A DNA stretch of 64,000 bases from Diplosphaera chodatii (taxonomy: Eukaryota > Chlorophyta > Trebouxiophyceae > Prasiolales > Stichococcaceae): the NCBI GenBank assembly GCA_032358165.1, contig JAALGY010000012.1:1054001-1118000 (forward strand). The letters run 5' to 3'. Positions within the stretch are counted from its first letter, which is position 1. Every line of letters starts with the position of its first letter. The notes under the pieces are model-generated. The model did not search any database and had not been told where the DNA came from. It saw nothing but the letters and a program-made list of their open reading frames with translations. The translations under genes and the position numbers were made by a program. Below are positions 11,766 to 24,100 of the stretch, piece by piece.

Positions 11766-13086
11766 TCAGGTGCTCCTGAGCGAACGCTGGGTGCCTGCTG
11801 TCAGAGCAGAACAATATCAAGAATCAAGGAACCTCTTGCCAGGTCAACCAGCGACTGGCAAGCAAATATGGGCGAATGCAATGCTAAGCAGCGGGGTCAG
11901 CAGCATTGGTGCAGGGGTGACATGTGAGGCGGGCGTGGACACTGCCATGCCTTCTGCAACTGTACAATAACATGTGTTTGGTGCTGAGTGGTGCACTTGG
12001 TGGCGCTTGAGCCCCCTCGGATGCCATGTTCTTCCTTTTCTGCTCGAGAGCACTCGGCCGAACGTGGCAGTGCATCAGCACAGGTAGCTTGGTGGCCTCT
12101 GATGATTCAGCAAGGTCTTGCTTTCAGTCACAAAATGACCTAACAGTCAAGCTTGTAGTTTTGTGCCAGCGCATCAGCGTTTCTGGCAGCGCTTGCTACT
12201 GCAGCTTGCAATTTTCAAGCGTCGCTGTTGTTTACCTTTTGCATGTTAGGTACTTCCTGGCACCTGCTGCTTGCCGCTGAGTCTGTCTGCTATCATGGAG
12301 ATGTGTGTGCGTCTGATGTAGAGTCAACAATCATGTAATGGGTTTGCGGTCCTCCTGGGCAGCAGTTGCAGCTTTCGGCCGCCAGCACCCTCTCACCACT
12401 CGGTGGACACAAATGTCCTTGCATGCATCGGTGCACTGCAGACGGCCCCCTGGAGTATGGCTTTGGCCTGTGGCACGTGACAGTTATCGTCATGATCACT
12501 CAGCATCGCACCGACTGGACACCTGCGGGAGTTTCATGTTGTCATTCAATCCAAGGCCAAGCTTGATGGCCTACAGACTGCCAGCGACCACCCTGCGCCT
12601 TTGTCGATCATCCCACAGGTACTGCGACCAGCGGATCGGTGCTGACATGCATATGCACCTGTCTGTCCATTTGCATGGCATGTAGAGAGATGCAGTGTTC
12701 TTCTTGTGGTGATCGCAGGCGGCTACTCGGTACAGTTTGCACAGATCAGGCATCACGCAGCAACTGCGTGACTGGGTCATGTTTGCTTGAAAGGTGCGCC
12801 ACTGCTGTGGGTGCCAGTGCAAGCACTAAGGACGTTGCAGAACTGCCAATTACAACAGCTTTAATAAATCGCTGACGATACGATCGCGCCTAATAGGCGG
12901 TTTTCCATTGCTCCAACCCTCCCCCATCTGCACCGTGTCAGCCGGGGTGAGCTGTAGACCTTCTTACCTAGCAAGTTGCCATGAACGATCTTCCGAGCTG
13001 TGCAGACAACGCGGCAACTATATTCAAGACTGTCTGCTGCTGGTGCAGCACCCTTACTGCGGGGCCGCGCCCTAGCGACGGCAGCC
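11766..13086. other. Intergenic region, no gene recognised
   Basis: About 1.3 kb between the AP2/ERF stop and the aminopeptidase ATG. It contains only short open frames without codon bias or recognisable motifs. It should hold the AP2 3' UTR and the aminopeptidase promoter. An in-frame open stretch from 13006 to 13086, directly after a TGTGCAG acceptor, may be an N-terminal exon extension of the aminopeptidase. Confidence 0.5.
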
Positions 13087-16000
13087 ATGAGCGCCGCGGG
13101 TGCAGCACCCACAGTGGGCGGGAAGGAGCTGGTCTGGGAGCCCGAGAAGCTGCCGACGGTGTCTGCGGCTGCGGGCGTGCCGCAAGCCTGGTCTGGCGAT
13201 CTGCTGGTGCTCGCCGTCCCAGAGGACGCTGTGGACTCCTCAGGTGGGGTGTGACCTTCAAAGGGCACTCTTGTCGCTGACCAGCATGGTCTCACCATAT
13301 AATGGCGCTGTAGTCGTGCCACAACATGTGCTGTGTGCGTCGTGGCACAATTGTTCCTAGGTGATAGACACCATGCAAGATTCAACCTCTAGCCATCCTC
13401 GGCACTGAGGCTACTGGCAACACACTGCAGGCGACACACCGATCATCAAGGACGCACAGCTGAAGGAGTTGGACTCGGCTCTAGGCGGTGTGGTCACTGA
13501 GCTCATCCAGCTCCACGACTTTGCTGGCAAGGCGGTGCGCTTCAGGCCTACTCTTCCTCCTGCAGATTGCTGCATGCTTCATCTTGCCCTGTGTCTGCCT
13601 GGTCTGGTCCCACTGCAGCCCTCCTGAAGGTGATCAAGCCGATAGAAGCACTCGTGGAGCTGCGTCCCTTTGGCGAACTGCAGGGCAGCTCGCAGTCGGC
13701 ACGGCTGGGCAGCAAGGCACGCAGCATCGCCCTGGTGGGCCTCGGCAAGGCTGCCAAGGCCAAGGCGGTGGCCGAGTGGGGCGCCTCGCCATTCCAGGTG
13801 AGAACAGGCTGGGGCTGTCCTTGTCAGGTCTAGTGCCACACCGAGAGGTGAACTGGTCTAGCGCGGGCTCTGTAAGTCTGTGCCAGCAACAACCAAAGCA
13901 TGCCACGAGAGTGTGTGACACAATACTGTGTCTCACACGTAGACAAGCGGCCACAGTTTGCTGCTACAACAATGGGGTGACATCTTCCTGCCACCCTCTG
14001 CACAGGCCGCTGGTGCCAGCATCGCAGCAGCAGCAAAGACGCTGAAAGCACAGACCGCTGCTGTTGCATTCATAGGCCTGCCGGACCTCAGCGATGCCGA
14101 CAAGGTGAACACCAGCAGTCGAGCTCGACTAATGCTGGGCACAGATTCAGCATGCACTTCTCCTGTGTTCGCGGCGTCACCACATTGGCGGTTGCCTGCC
14201 ATATGTGCTGGTATGTCGACAATCCCTTGTGTTCCCATGCAGGCCGCCGCAGCCGGCAAGCTCGCGGCTGGCGTGCTGACGGGCGCGTATGAGGCGACAC
14301 GCTTCAAGGCCAAGCCCACGCTCAGCAAGCTGGAGTCGCTGGCGGTGCTGACGCCTGGTGACGCCAAGGCGGCCGAGTCTGCCATCGCCACAGCTGCCGG
14401 CATGGCTGCCGGCACGATGCTCACCAGGTGATGTGTGTTGCTCCTGCTTACAACCTTGACAACCTGCAGTCAGTCAAGCTGACCCTAGTGGAGTGCAAGC
14501 CTGCCCATCACGCTGCCGGCGCACAGTCTGGATTGCCACTGGAGCGCAGCATGAACCCCTGCGCCGTGCGCTCGGCCAAGACAAAGTTTCGGGCGTTGAT
14601 CAGCTCACCACAGGATCGTCCCCATGCTGGCATCTCCAGGCAGGCAGCCTGCGGCATGTGCCCACCTCGTGACGCGCGCCGCTGCCCGCCTGCAGGTACC
14701 TGGTGGAGACGCCCGCCAACTTCTGCACGCCGCAGTACTTGGCAGAGACGGCGGGTCGCATCGCGGCCCTGGCCCCGGAGCGCTTCGAGCTTGACGTGCT
14801 GGAGCGCCCGGCGGTGGAGGAGCTGGGCATGGGCCTGTACCTTGGCGTTGCGCTGGTGAGCTAGGGTTTAGGGTTCAGGCTGCAGTTCAATACCCACCCT
14901 GCGGAGCAGCCGCTATCAGACAGGCTGCCCTGAGTTCGTGGCGGTGTTGGCTGTGTCAGGAGGTGCTGGGGTGCGACAAGCTGCCATGTGTTTGCAGGCA
15001 ACTGCAGAGGGGGGCAACGACCTGCGCTTCATCCACCTGACGTACAAGCCGCAAGGTACGGAGCAGTACTCTTTGCTCTGTCAAAGCTGCACAGCTTTGC
15101 AGCTGCCGCATGCTCCGTCTGTAGAACGATCATGTCCACATGGCTTGCCTGTGGCCGACGGATGCTGCAATGGTTGTGCAGGGGAGGTGAAGCGGCGAGT
15201 TGGCATCGTCGGCAAGGTGTGGTACCGCTCAGCTCAAGCACGCCAGCAACAGCTGCTGCAGCCTGTCCAACGACCCTGGCGCCGTGGGAGCTCTGTCTTT
15301 GTCTGCAGAAGCTCAGAAGGCAGACGCATCACATCACCAAGCAGACCGACCATCGTTGCTGCAGGGCGTCACCTTCGACTGCGGTGGGCTCAACATCAAG
15401 GCGGGCGCCGGCAGCATGATCGAGATGATGAAGTTCGACATGGGCGGCTCCGGTGCGACGCTGGGCGCCGCCAGGGCGCTGGCCGCACTGCAGCCCCCAG
15501 GCGTGGAGGTACCGCAACGCCCTCCAGTGGACACCTATAGTGTTGGCGTTGGTGCTGTGCGCAGGAGAGCAGCATATGTAATGCGACACCCACGAGGACC
15601 GGCATGGCACCTGTGACCACCCTCTTTCAAGTGACGAGGCTCCTGGTTTGGCCCTGGCCTTAATCTGCGCTGCGCTCTCTGTGAGCTGCAATGTGATGCT
15701 GCAGGTGCACTTCATCGTCGCGGCGTGCGAGAACATGATTGACGGCAGAGCCACGCGGCCGGGCGACATCCTGACTGCAGCCAATGGCAAGACTGTGGAG
15801 GTCAACAACACGGACGCTGAGGCAAGTGAAAGAAAATTCTGCTGCAGGCAGTGTACTGAGTTGGAGGCCCTGAACCCGGCATCAGCAGCCTGTTACCCTC
15901 TGATACAACGTGTGCACCCAACAATCAGCTCATCAAGCACAAAACAGTTGCAGAGCGTCCAGCAAAGTTTGTGGTTTGCAGGGCCGCCTCACACTGGCAG

Positions 16001-16985
16001 ACGGCCTGTGGTACGCTCAGGAGCACTGCAAGGTTGAGGCCGCCATTGACATCGCGACCCTGGTGCGTCCTGCGGCGCATTCCTGCAGCACACCCAGATG
16101 CAAGTTTTTGCAGCGTCGATCCCAGCATATGTTGTGCACAATAATCTGTCACAGACCAGACACTGGGATGGCCTGACATTCAGGCGGCACACTGCATCCC
16201 TGCAACGCTGATAGAATGTGCAGCAAACCGTGAAGTGTGATGTGGTGTGATTTGTGGCCTCAATGCCTTGTGAAGCTTCCTGCTTAGCGTGTACATGCAC
16301 GATGTTTGCTTGACCCCAGTATTCAGGGTATATGGTCACTATGCTGCAGACGGGGGCAATGATGGTTGCGCTGGGGCAGGGGATTGCAGGCGCTTTCACA
16401 CCGAGCGATGCGCTCGCTGACAAGCTCAAGACAGCGTCTAGCCATGCGGGCGAGAAATTGTGGAGGATGCCAGTGGAGGACTCCTACTGGGACATCATGA
16501 AGTCCCCCATTGCCGACATGAAGGTGTGATAGCATTGGAGCGCAGTGGAATCTGCAGGACATGCTGCCTGCTGTGTTGCTCAGCGTGTGCATCAGGACAT
16601 GGCAGGGTCTGGAGCGGTATTATGCTGATACCAGCTGGCTGACATCTACTTCGTCGCTCGTGCAGAATGCGGGCAACAAATATGCAGGCAGCATCACAGC
16701 AGCGCTGTTCTTACAGCAGTATGTGGACACAGAGAAAGTGCAGTGGGCACACATCGACATTGCAGGGTACGGTCGCTCTCTCTGCCTGTATGCATCCAAA
16801 GCGCATCTGAAGAGTGAGTGGTCCAATCGATCACCTGTGCCGGGAACGCAGACTACCGTGTTTTCTTAAAACACTTGCTGTGCCGCTTGCCTTGCAGCAC
16901 CGCTTGGGACGACAAGCTGGGGGGCGCCACCGGCTATGGCGCTGCGCTGCTGGCGCAATGGGCCATCCTAGAGGGACAGTCCTGA
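13087..16985 (+). CDS. Leucyl aminopeptidase, peptidase family M17
   Basis: This two-metal cytosol-type aminopeptidase removes N-terminal residues from peptides and works as a hexamer; plant forms can be plastidial or cytosolic (family knowledge). The C-terminal catalytic domain has the metal and active-site elements [19 protein letters not shown] and the M17 signature NTDAEGRLTLAD. The N-terminal M17 domain includes ALVGLGKAA. Phased exons include 13087-13243, 13431-13534, 13684-13797, 14006-14104, 14243-14427, 14696-14855, 14998-15055, 15182-15216, 15365-15508, 15705-15821, 15982-16062, 16350-16523, 16666-16766 and 16898-16985. The intron inside the signature (15822-15981) has a GC donor. 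The protein ends WAILEGQS. Upstream of the chosen ATG an in-frame Arg/Ser/Ala/Leu-rich run (from 13006) looks like an organelle transit peptide, but it lacks an ATG, so a further 5' exon is possible. The gene is intact. Confidence 0.93.
14862..14875. repeat. Short telomere-like motif (TAGGGTTTAGGGTT)
   Basis: Two units of TTTAGGG-type sequence begin seven bases after a splice donor in the aminopeptidase gene. It is the same motif as at 3469-3481, in opposite orientation. Confidence 0.6.
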
Positions 16986-17708
16986 AACGGCAGTGTGGCT
17001 TCATCAGCTTCCACGTGCCGTACGCGCCTACCGGTTTGCCGAGCTGCAACTGTTGCTGTGGTTTCATGCCAGGTCGCATCGATTCGATTGCCTCAGATTG
17101 TCGATTGAGCCATTGCTGTACAGGGCATCGGAATCAGTTAAAGTATGAAGCCTAGCATGTCGAAGCATACTTGACACAACCAGATGTACAGGGACAACGA
17201 CATGACTGCGGCTTCATAAACGTTGGAACGATGTGATAGACTGATCTCAGTTTGAAATTCAAATGGCGGGCAGACCTGCCTGAGTATGCTGATCTATTGT
17301 TTGGCCACCTGGGCCTGCGAATGCTCACGTTGCCCAGGGCTGACGGCGAGAGACGGGAGAAGAGTCTTCATCGCCGCCTGTTCTGTGTCCAGGACCAATT
17401 CGTGAGCTTTGCGGCCCAGCATGAAGCCGATGTCACGCACATGACAGCAGCTGTACATGCTCCTCAGTGCCTCCCAGATGACTCAGCCTGCAGGGTCGGC
17501 TCCACCTGCTGTGAGGCTCTGATCTGATGGACGCCGCCGCATGCTGTGGCCTGGGCCCCCGGATGTCAGCGCCAGCAGGTCGCCTTCCGAGCCATGGGAT
17601 TGGCGCTTGTTGGCGCGCGTCGCCATGGCCTTGTCCCTGAATAATGCAGGAACTTGGTTGGCTTGAAGTTATATCCTTGGTATCTGAAGCCATCGTATAC
17701 ACTTGACC
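16986..17708. other. Convergent intergenic region
   Basis: This 0.7 kb lies between the stops of the aminopeptidase (plus) and the MFS transporter (minus), so it should hold two 3' UTRs. The small open frames on both strands show no recognisable protein. I see no RNA gene. Confidence 0.5.
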
Positions 17709-20424
17709 TCAGAAAAGGCCGACATCTACTCTGCAGACCTGTGCCAGCAGCTGCCTGTGCGTCAGCACGCAAGGCGGCACCTGGGATATGACCAAAGGGC
17801 GCCTGTGTATGACAGGAAGCAGAATGCCCACGGCGCCATCATGCACACGAAAAGGCTGCGTGCCAGCGCCAGCGCGTTGCGCTGCTGGGCTGCCAGGCCC
17901 TCTGGGGATTCGTCCCCTACCCCCACCGCGCCCTGAGCAAAACAGGAGCCAGCGCTAGTCTGCACGATTGTCCATCGAAGGATGTGAATTGCCCTTCTGC
18001 ACGGCAGCTCGTATTGCTGTCTCAGTTTCACCTTGAAACCAAAGGCGCGTTCTGCAATCAGACCTACGAGTGGGGCGGCACAAGCAGCGATACCACCTGC
18101 GGTCAGGACCAAGACTAAGTCAGGTTGGCACAATGTGACTACTTCAGCCGTTGAGATTGCAACATACAATGCGCGTCCGACTGTCACACCTTCAAACGAC
18201 CGGTCGAAGGCATACACCGTGCTGCGTAGTGCCTCAGGCGTCACATCTGCCATGATGGCTGCATTGGCTGGACCACACCTGCACATAGTGGAACACGCCT
18301 TTAATCGTTTTCCCTATGCCAAGCCTGGACCCATGAGCAGCTGTACGCTCTAATGAATGAACCACATCTCGCAAACATGACGCATGCTATCAGCGAGGCG
18401 ACACATTTCGAGGTTCACTCTGCATGTGAGTGCGCACCACGTGATGAGCACGCCCATTGTGGCGAATGTAGCAGCGAAGCTCCAGTAGGCGGCTCGTGGG
18501 TCGGGCAACTGCGGCAGCACATGCATCAGCAGCCAACACAGCGGCAGCCCCATGGCCACGCTTGCCTGTGCAGTGGCCACCCGGCCGATACTGGGATAGC
18601 GCACGACCATCCTGTCCCCTGCAAGCCAGCGATGCACTGCTAGGTGCCGGGCGCACTCTTTCTTGCTGCCAAAAATGCCAAATGGTCTTTCACCGCCACA
18701 CGACAGTCCCAACACAGAGTCGCTTCGGACAACCTTTCATCAAAGCACATGCGCATAATGAGTGGGGGACCTGCTTGTCCGGGAACGCACCAATCGACCC
18801 TCCAATAACGTGGCCCGCAGAAGTAGCCGCCCCGAACACCGGCATGAGGCTGGAAGCGGCAAGATTCGAGAAGCCCAGCAGCTGCAGCCACATCGTGAAG
18901 TACACCATCGCCTGCCATGGCAGGCTGCCCACCACTCCCTGTGCCAAAGGACAGATGCTGCCATGTGACGAATGGCGCCGCCAGCTCGTATGGTTGCCGT
19001 GGGAAGAGAAGCAAGCTCTGTGCTGACCTGCAGGATGATGACTCGGAATGTGGTGATGCGTATAACCTGCCGCACATCCGCCCACGCCTGCTGCAAACTG
19101 GCGCCCCAGCCCTGCGGCTGCGGCTTCTTGCGCCCCAGGGTGGGCAGCTGCCCACGGCTCCCGCCGCCGCCGCTGCCGGCCCGCTGCAGCTTGCCCGCCG
19201 CCTCACCGTGCTGCCCAATAGAGTCCTCCTGTGCAGGCACCGCTGCATACCTGCATTGGCACACACATGCTTGTTCTGCCAGGCCCGTACATGTATGCAG
19301 AGTCTGGGTTGAATATGTCGGTGTACGCATGCACCTTCCAGCACAGCAGTGGCACGTGCGGCTTGACAGCGACGAAGTCACTTACTGAGTGCTGCCGCCA
19401 AGATGGAGGGGCGATATGACTGCTCGGGCAGGCTGCCGAGGGTCCACTGCCCACCGCAGCAACAGGTACACCGTCACAAGCGAAAGGGCGGCCATGAGAT
19501 GGAAGGAGAACCGCCAGCCCTCCATCCCCAGCGGGCGCGTCGAACCCAAGTTCGTTGCAAAGAACCCACCCAGCATGCCCCCTGCATGCACAAGTTCTCA
19601 CACGTTGGCCAAGCTGTGGATGCTTTCTGCTCCTACTCTGCTTAATGCAGCCGTATTGCACCAGTGCTTAACTCAGCTACCAAAAGCACACCTAGTGAGC
19701 TGACGCAGAACATCCAGCCGAAGGCCTTGCCCCGCGACTCGGGCGGGTGGAAGTCCGCCGTCAGGCTCTGCAGGCAGGGGATGACCAGCGCCAGGCCCAG
19801 CCCGTTCACGCCGCTTGCAACCATAGCCTGCACAATGGCAGACATGTATCTGCTTGCGGAGAACTTGACAGGGCAATGGTATACTCGCTGCATTAGCAAG
19901 CGAAATAGATTACCTGCGGCAAGGAGGTTGACAGCCCGATGACGCTGGTCATGATGCCCCATATCAAGCAGCCGGCAGCCACGACGTGTATCCTGTCTGC
20001 CTTGTCGCCAATCAGGCCGCTCAGCGGGGAGGCCAACGCCTGCACCGGCAGACAGAGCCATACGACCCTGAGCACCTAGTGTATCGACCTGGCTGCACCT
20101 GCATTGCTGCTTGTCAACAGGGTGTATCAACATGGCACCTGGACCAAAGCGCGACACAGGGTGACAGTGCCCAGCTGCGACGGCGTCGCATTGAGCGACC
20201 GGCTGATGAAGAAAAACACTGCCGGCAGCACCTGTTGGAGATGGACGCCACATCTGTGGTGTTGCCAGGTGCTTCACGTTCGACCAGCAAACACATGTGC
20301 CAAGCATGGCGTATTTTCAGAAGTGCAGTGTAACACCTGCTCATCCGCTTTCTCCACGATGGCGGCGATGTTGAGGATGACAGTCGTCCTCCATCGCGGG
20401 TCACGCAATGGTGACACCACCTGT
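17709..20424 (-). CDS. Major facilitator superfamily transporter, plant UNE2-like
   Basis: This is a multi-span MFS transporter resembling the plant family that includes Arabidopsis UNE2 (At1g78130); the substrate is unknown. The first recognised exon (from about 20424 down to 20337) has the family-like start RWRTTVILNIAAIVEKADEQ. The next exon continues VLPAVFFFISRSLNATPSQL. Later exons contain SPLSGLIGDKADRIH, which is the MFS loop 2-3 region, then GVNGLGLALVIPCLQSL, then RGKAFGWMFCVSSLG, then WRFSFHLMAALSLVTVYLLL. A Gly/Ser-rich and basic cytosolic loop follows near 19040-19220. The C-half reads WQAMVYFTMWLQLLGFSNLA, MPVFGAATSAGHVIGG and ALRSTVYAFDRSFEG. The model ends at 17709 after SYPRVDVGLF, by an in-phase splice. 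The initiating ATG was not found: the first exon has an in-frame acceptor upstream, so the true start may lie between 20425 and 21160. Family confidence is good, ends moderate. Confidence 0.78.
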
Positions 20425-21160
20425 CGTTGGCGTTTGCACGGCCGTTAACACTTGAGATGTTGGTGGCACAGGTCAGTTCATCATAGATGCACCATGATAT
20501 GCTGTTCGGGTGACCACTCGGTGGAAGCAGACCTGCATCGCATCTGTGTGATTAGATCATGCAAGCATGATGCTCTTGGGTGGCGGTGGTTGCTGATGTG
20601 TATTTCCAGTCGCGCGAATGTGGTCGTCAGCGAGTTCTTAAGTGTGTACAGTATCAAGCGTGCCCACTGTCATCACTTTGCGGTCGACGGAGTGTCACTC
20701 ACGATAATGCAATGCTGCAGTCAGGTCATCGCGCGGTTTCAGTTCCTGGTGATCAACATTGTCAGGACTGATATGCATTTGCAAGCGGTATCACACGGTG
20801 TGCGCGGACAACCGCTAAAGCCAGCAGGTCAGGTCAGCTCACAAGCATGATCATGCGAAAGCTGCAACTGTCAGCATGAGCATTGACCGTGCAAAGCCCT
20901 GGTCATGACCACCACGGCACCACCAGCTCCTCACTAACTTCGGTTCACCAGTGCATGTACGTTTGCATTTCATACGCAATGCATGCAGCAAGGTCTGAAG
21001 CTGCTCTTCAGTGTTGAGACGGACCTGCTGCACCAGGGTTTGCCAAGCGGACGTTCGTTTTCGGGACTGATCTCATGTTGTCCGCTTGACCAGGTCAACA
21101 GTATGGCATCCCAGCCCTGCCAATAGCTCAGTAGCACCCTGTACACAGTTCAGATCCAAC
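20425..21160. other. Divergent intergenic region with possible missing 5' exon
   Basis: This 0.7 kb separates the MFS gene (minus) from the EH-domain gene (plus). It should contain both promoters and probably the first, short exon of the MFS gene. No open frame has recognisable homology, and no clear TATA box is seen. Confidence 0.4.
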
Positions 21161-24100
21161 ATGGCCGAGATCCGGACAGAAATCGATCTGCTGGACTCCT
21201 GGTTTCGCATAGCTGACCGAGATGGCGATGGTCGAATCCATGGAGGCGAAGCAGTGGACTTCTTCCAGCGCTCAGGCCTGGGGAAAGACCCTCTGTTCCA
21301 AGTGAGTGCGTCACGCTGCTGCCGTGCAGGCCTCCAGCGGAGCAAGACTCTGTGGCATGCATGTGCGCGCGTGCAATTGTGCATGGCAGGCCCTGAGCCT
21401 GCAAGCATCGCTCGAGTACAATGTCACCTGCTGCAGATATGGAACGCGGTGGCGGGCAACAACCCCTTCTTGTCCAAGCAGCAATTCTACACGGCCATGC
21501 GGCTGGTGTCTGCAGCGCAGGTATCATGCCACAGCCTCATGCCATGCACATACATCAGGGTCGCAAGGCGACTCGTGAGTTGCATCACTCATACATATGC
21601 GTGCATCTGCTGACTTTGAGGCAAAGCAAAGGTGTCATGTAACTCGTTGTGCTCCCTGCAGCGGGGCGGAGGGAAGCTGTCAGAAGCGGAGGCACGGTCC
21701 ATCCTCATTGGTCTGGGCCCGGCGCTGCCGCCGCCCACCATGGCCGGTCTGGAGGGGCTGAAGTCAGCCGTGCCCCAGATCCTGCCAGAGGTACAGCGCC
21801 CCGCTCCAAATTTGCATGGCCATAAGCACCGCACCAATCGATCCTGGTGGTGGCACATTGGTTTGCACTTTGCAACATTCTACGTGCAGGCACAGGCATT
21901 GCCACAGGCGTCGCCGCAGGTTGGTAAGCAGCAATCAGAAGGCGGCGCCTTTCCACACATGACTGGCGATGACGTGCAGCGGTACCAGGGCATATTTGCC
22001 AAGCTGGACACAGACCGTGATGGCTATGTCATGGTGAGGAATGCAGCTTGACATCCGAGACTCCATCTGCAATCTGTGACTCTGCCACACATGCTCATGC
22101 TGCATGCTCTGGCCGCGACGTGCTGATACTTGCACTGTGATGCAGAGTCGCAAGCGCCCCATGCTGTTACTTGCCAATTTGCCATCTCATCTTAAATCAG
22201 AGCGGCACATGTGCAACAACACATACTCTCATCGCTCAGGGCCAGGACTGCTTTGGGGCGTTCATGGCCTGGGGCCTGCCGAAGGAGGTGCTGCGTGAGA
22301 TCTGGGCACTGGTCGCCGGCAGCCAGGGCCAGCTGGACAAGCACCAGTTTGTGTCGGCGCTGTACCTCATGGACAGCGTCAAGAAGGTGCCACAGCCTTC
22401 TCAGACACCACAACTGCCACTCGAGCACACGGTTGTGTTCATCATCACACGAGCAGCTGAAAGTGGACAGGCACCAGCATGTGGGTAGCGTCCCGGAAGG
22501 TGCTGACTCCTGGTACTGGGGACCGCTGCAGGGCATGAAGCTGCCCCAGTCGCTGCCCCAGAAGAATTTTCCGCCGCTGTCCTCAGACCTGGGCGCAGAC
22601 GTGACAGTTGCTGACATCCTGGTGAGGACAGCTGGCCTGTCGCAATGTTCCCACGAGACGATGCCATTGATCCTTGCACCTCAAAAAGACTAACAGATGC
22701 GCTGCATATTCTGTGGTTACAGACATGCCAGTTACGACTTGGTTGCATTGCTTCCGCAGGCCGGCCATGCGCAGGGCCAGGACGTGTTCTCACGACAGAT
22801 CGCAGTGCCGCCACTGCCAACAAAGGCACGGTATGTGGCCGGCGCCCCTGCAGAGTTGCCGTCAGGAGTGCCACCGGCAGACGAGGCAGCGCTTGCAGGG
22901 TTGGAGTACTCTGACAGGCAGCGGCTGATGAAGGAGCGCAGCGAGGCTGCTGGCATCGACCGTGGCCACGCAAAGGTGGAGCTGGAAACTGCACAAGCCC
23001 ATGTGTTCGGGACATGGTCGATCTGAATTGCCATGCCACAGCTTCGCAGCGCCACCCACTACAGACGCTGCTCCGTGCTGGCATGGCCAATATGAAGGAG
23101 TGCCACAATCCAGACCTTAGTTGCTCGCAGGGTGGTGCTGAAGCGGCTGTTATGTGACTACACCTACAACCCTTTTATGTAATTCTCAGGCGCAAGCAGG
23201 CGTCGAGTCGGCCAAGAGGCAGCAAGCCTTCTTCCAGCAGCATCTGCAGGAGCTGACGCTGTTTAAGGCCAAGACCAGCGCGGCACTTCTGCAGGTGCAT
23301 CCTGCATTGTCGCGAGGCTGTGTCATGAAAAACGTTGTGAATGGTGGCCCGGATGGTGCAGCTGCACAAAGCAGGCGTGACACTTTTGACCCCTGCAAAT
23401 GCGCATCACAGGGCAGGAAGCATTGACGTTTCCTCTGGCACTGTTCTGCCAGGCAGAAGAGTGGGCGAGCAGGGAAAAGAGGGAGGCAGAGGGGCTGCAG
23501 GCGCGCTACGACTCCACCTACAGCCAGGCTGAGACGCAGTTCCAGGGCTCCCGCAGCCTGCTGGCCGACATCCAGGTCGGCAGCACCTGCACCATGAAAT
23601 GACCTGTTCTTTGGGTGTGGCAAGCAGAAACCCCGCACCTACTGCCAAGTCAGCGTTTCTGCTGGCTACCATCTATCGTGCAGGTCTGTGCTTGTCTGCA
23701 TTGTAGCTAGCTTTCTTGAATGTATTGCCAATGAGCTGGACATGTTCGAGTGCGAATGCTGACCCTAACCAAAATTGGACTGCAGGCGGCACGTGCGAAG
23801 AAGCTGGAGCTGCAGACGCGGCTGGAGGCGCTGCAGAAGGACCTGGCACAGCTGTCCGACCTGAAGCCGGGCCAGCTGCGCGCCGAGAACGCCGAGATTG
23901 CGCAGCTCAACGAGGTGAGGAACTGGAGGATGTCGCTGCGGTAGCCCTATACATGCTTGTGTCCGCCCTTCAGAAACCTTTGTGTGAACCTGCTTCAAGG
24001 AAATAGAGTATTTAGCACCACTGACATACCACTGCCGCTGGCCTCATGTGAGGCTGGCAATGGCAGCGTGAACCGCTAAGGGCACCTCTGTTAGACCCTC

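Noticed and set aside
20851..21033. Minus-strand open frame upstream of the MFS gene as its first exon
   Set aside because: It has an ATG but no donor in the right phase to join the exon ending at 20424, and no transporter-like sequence.
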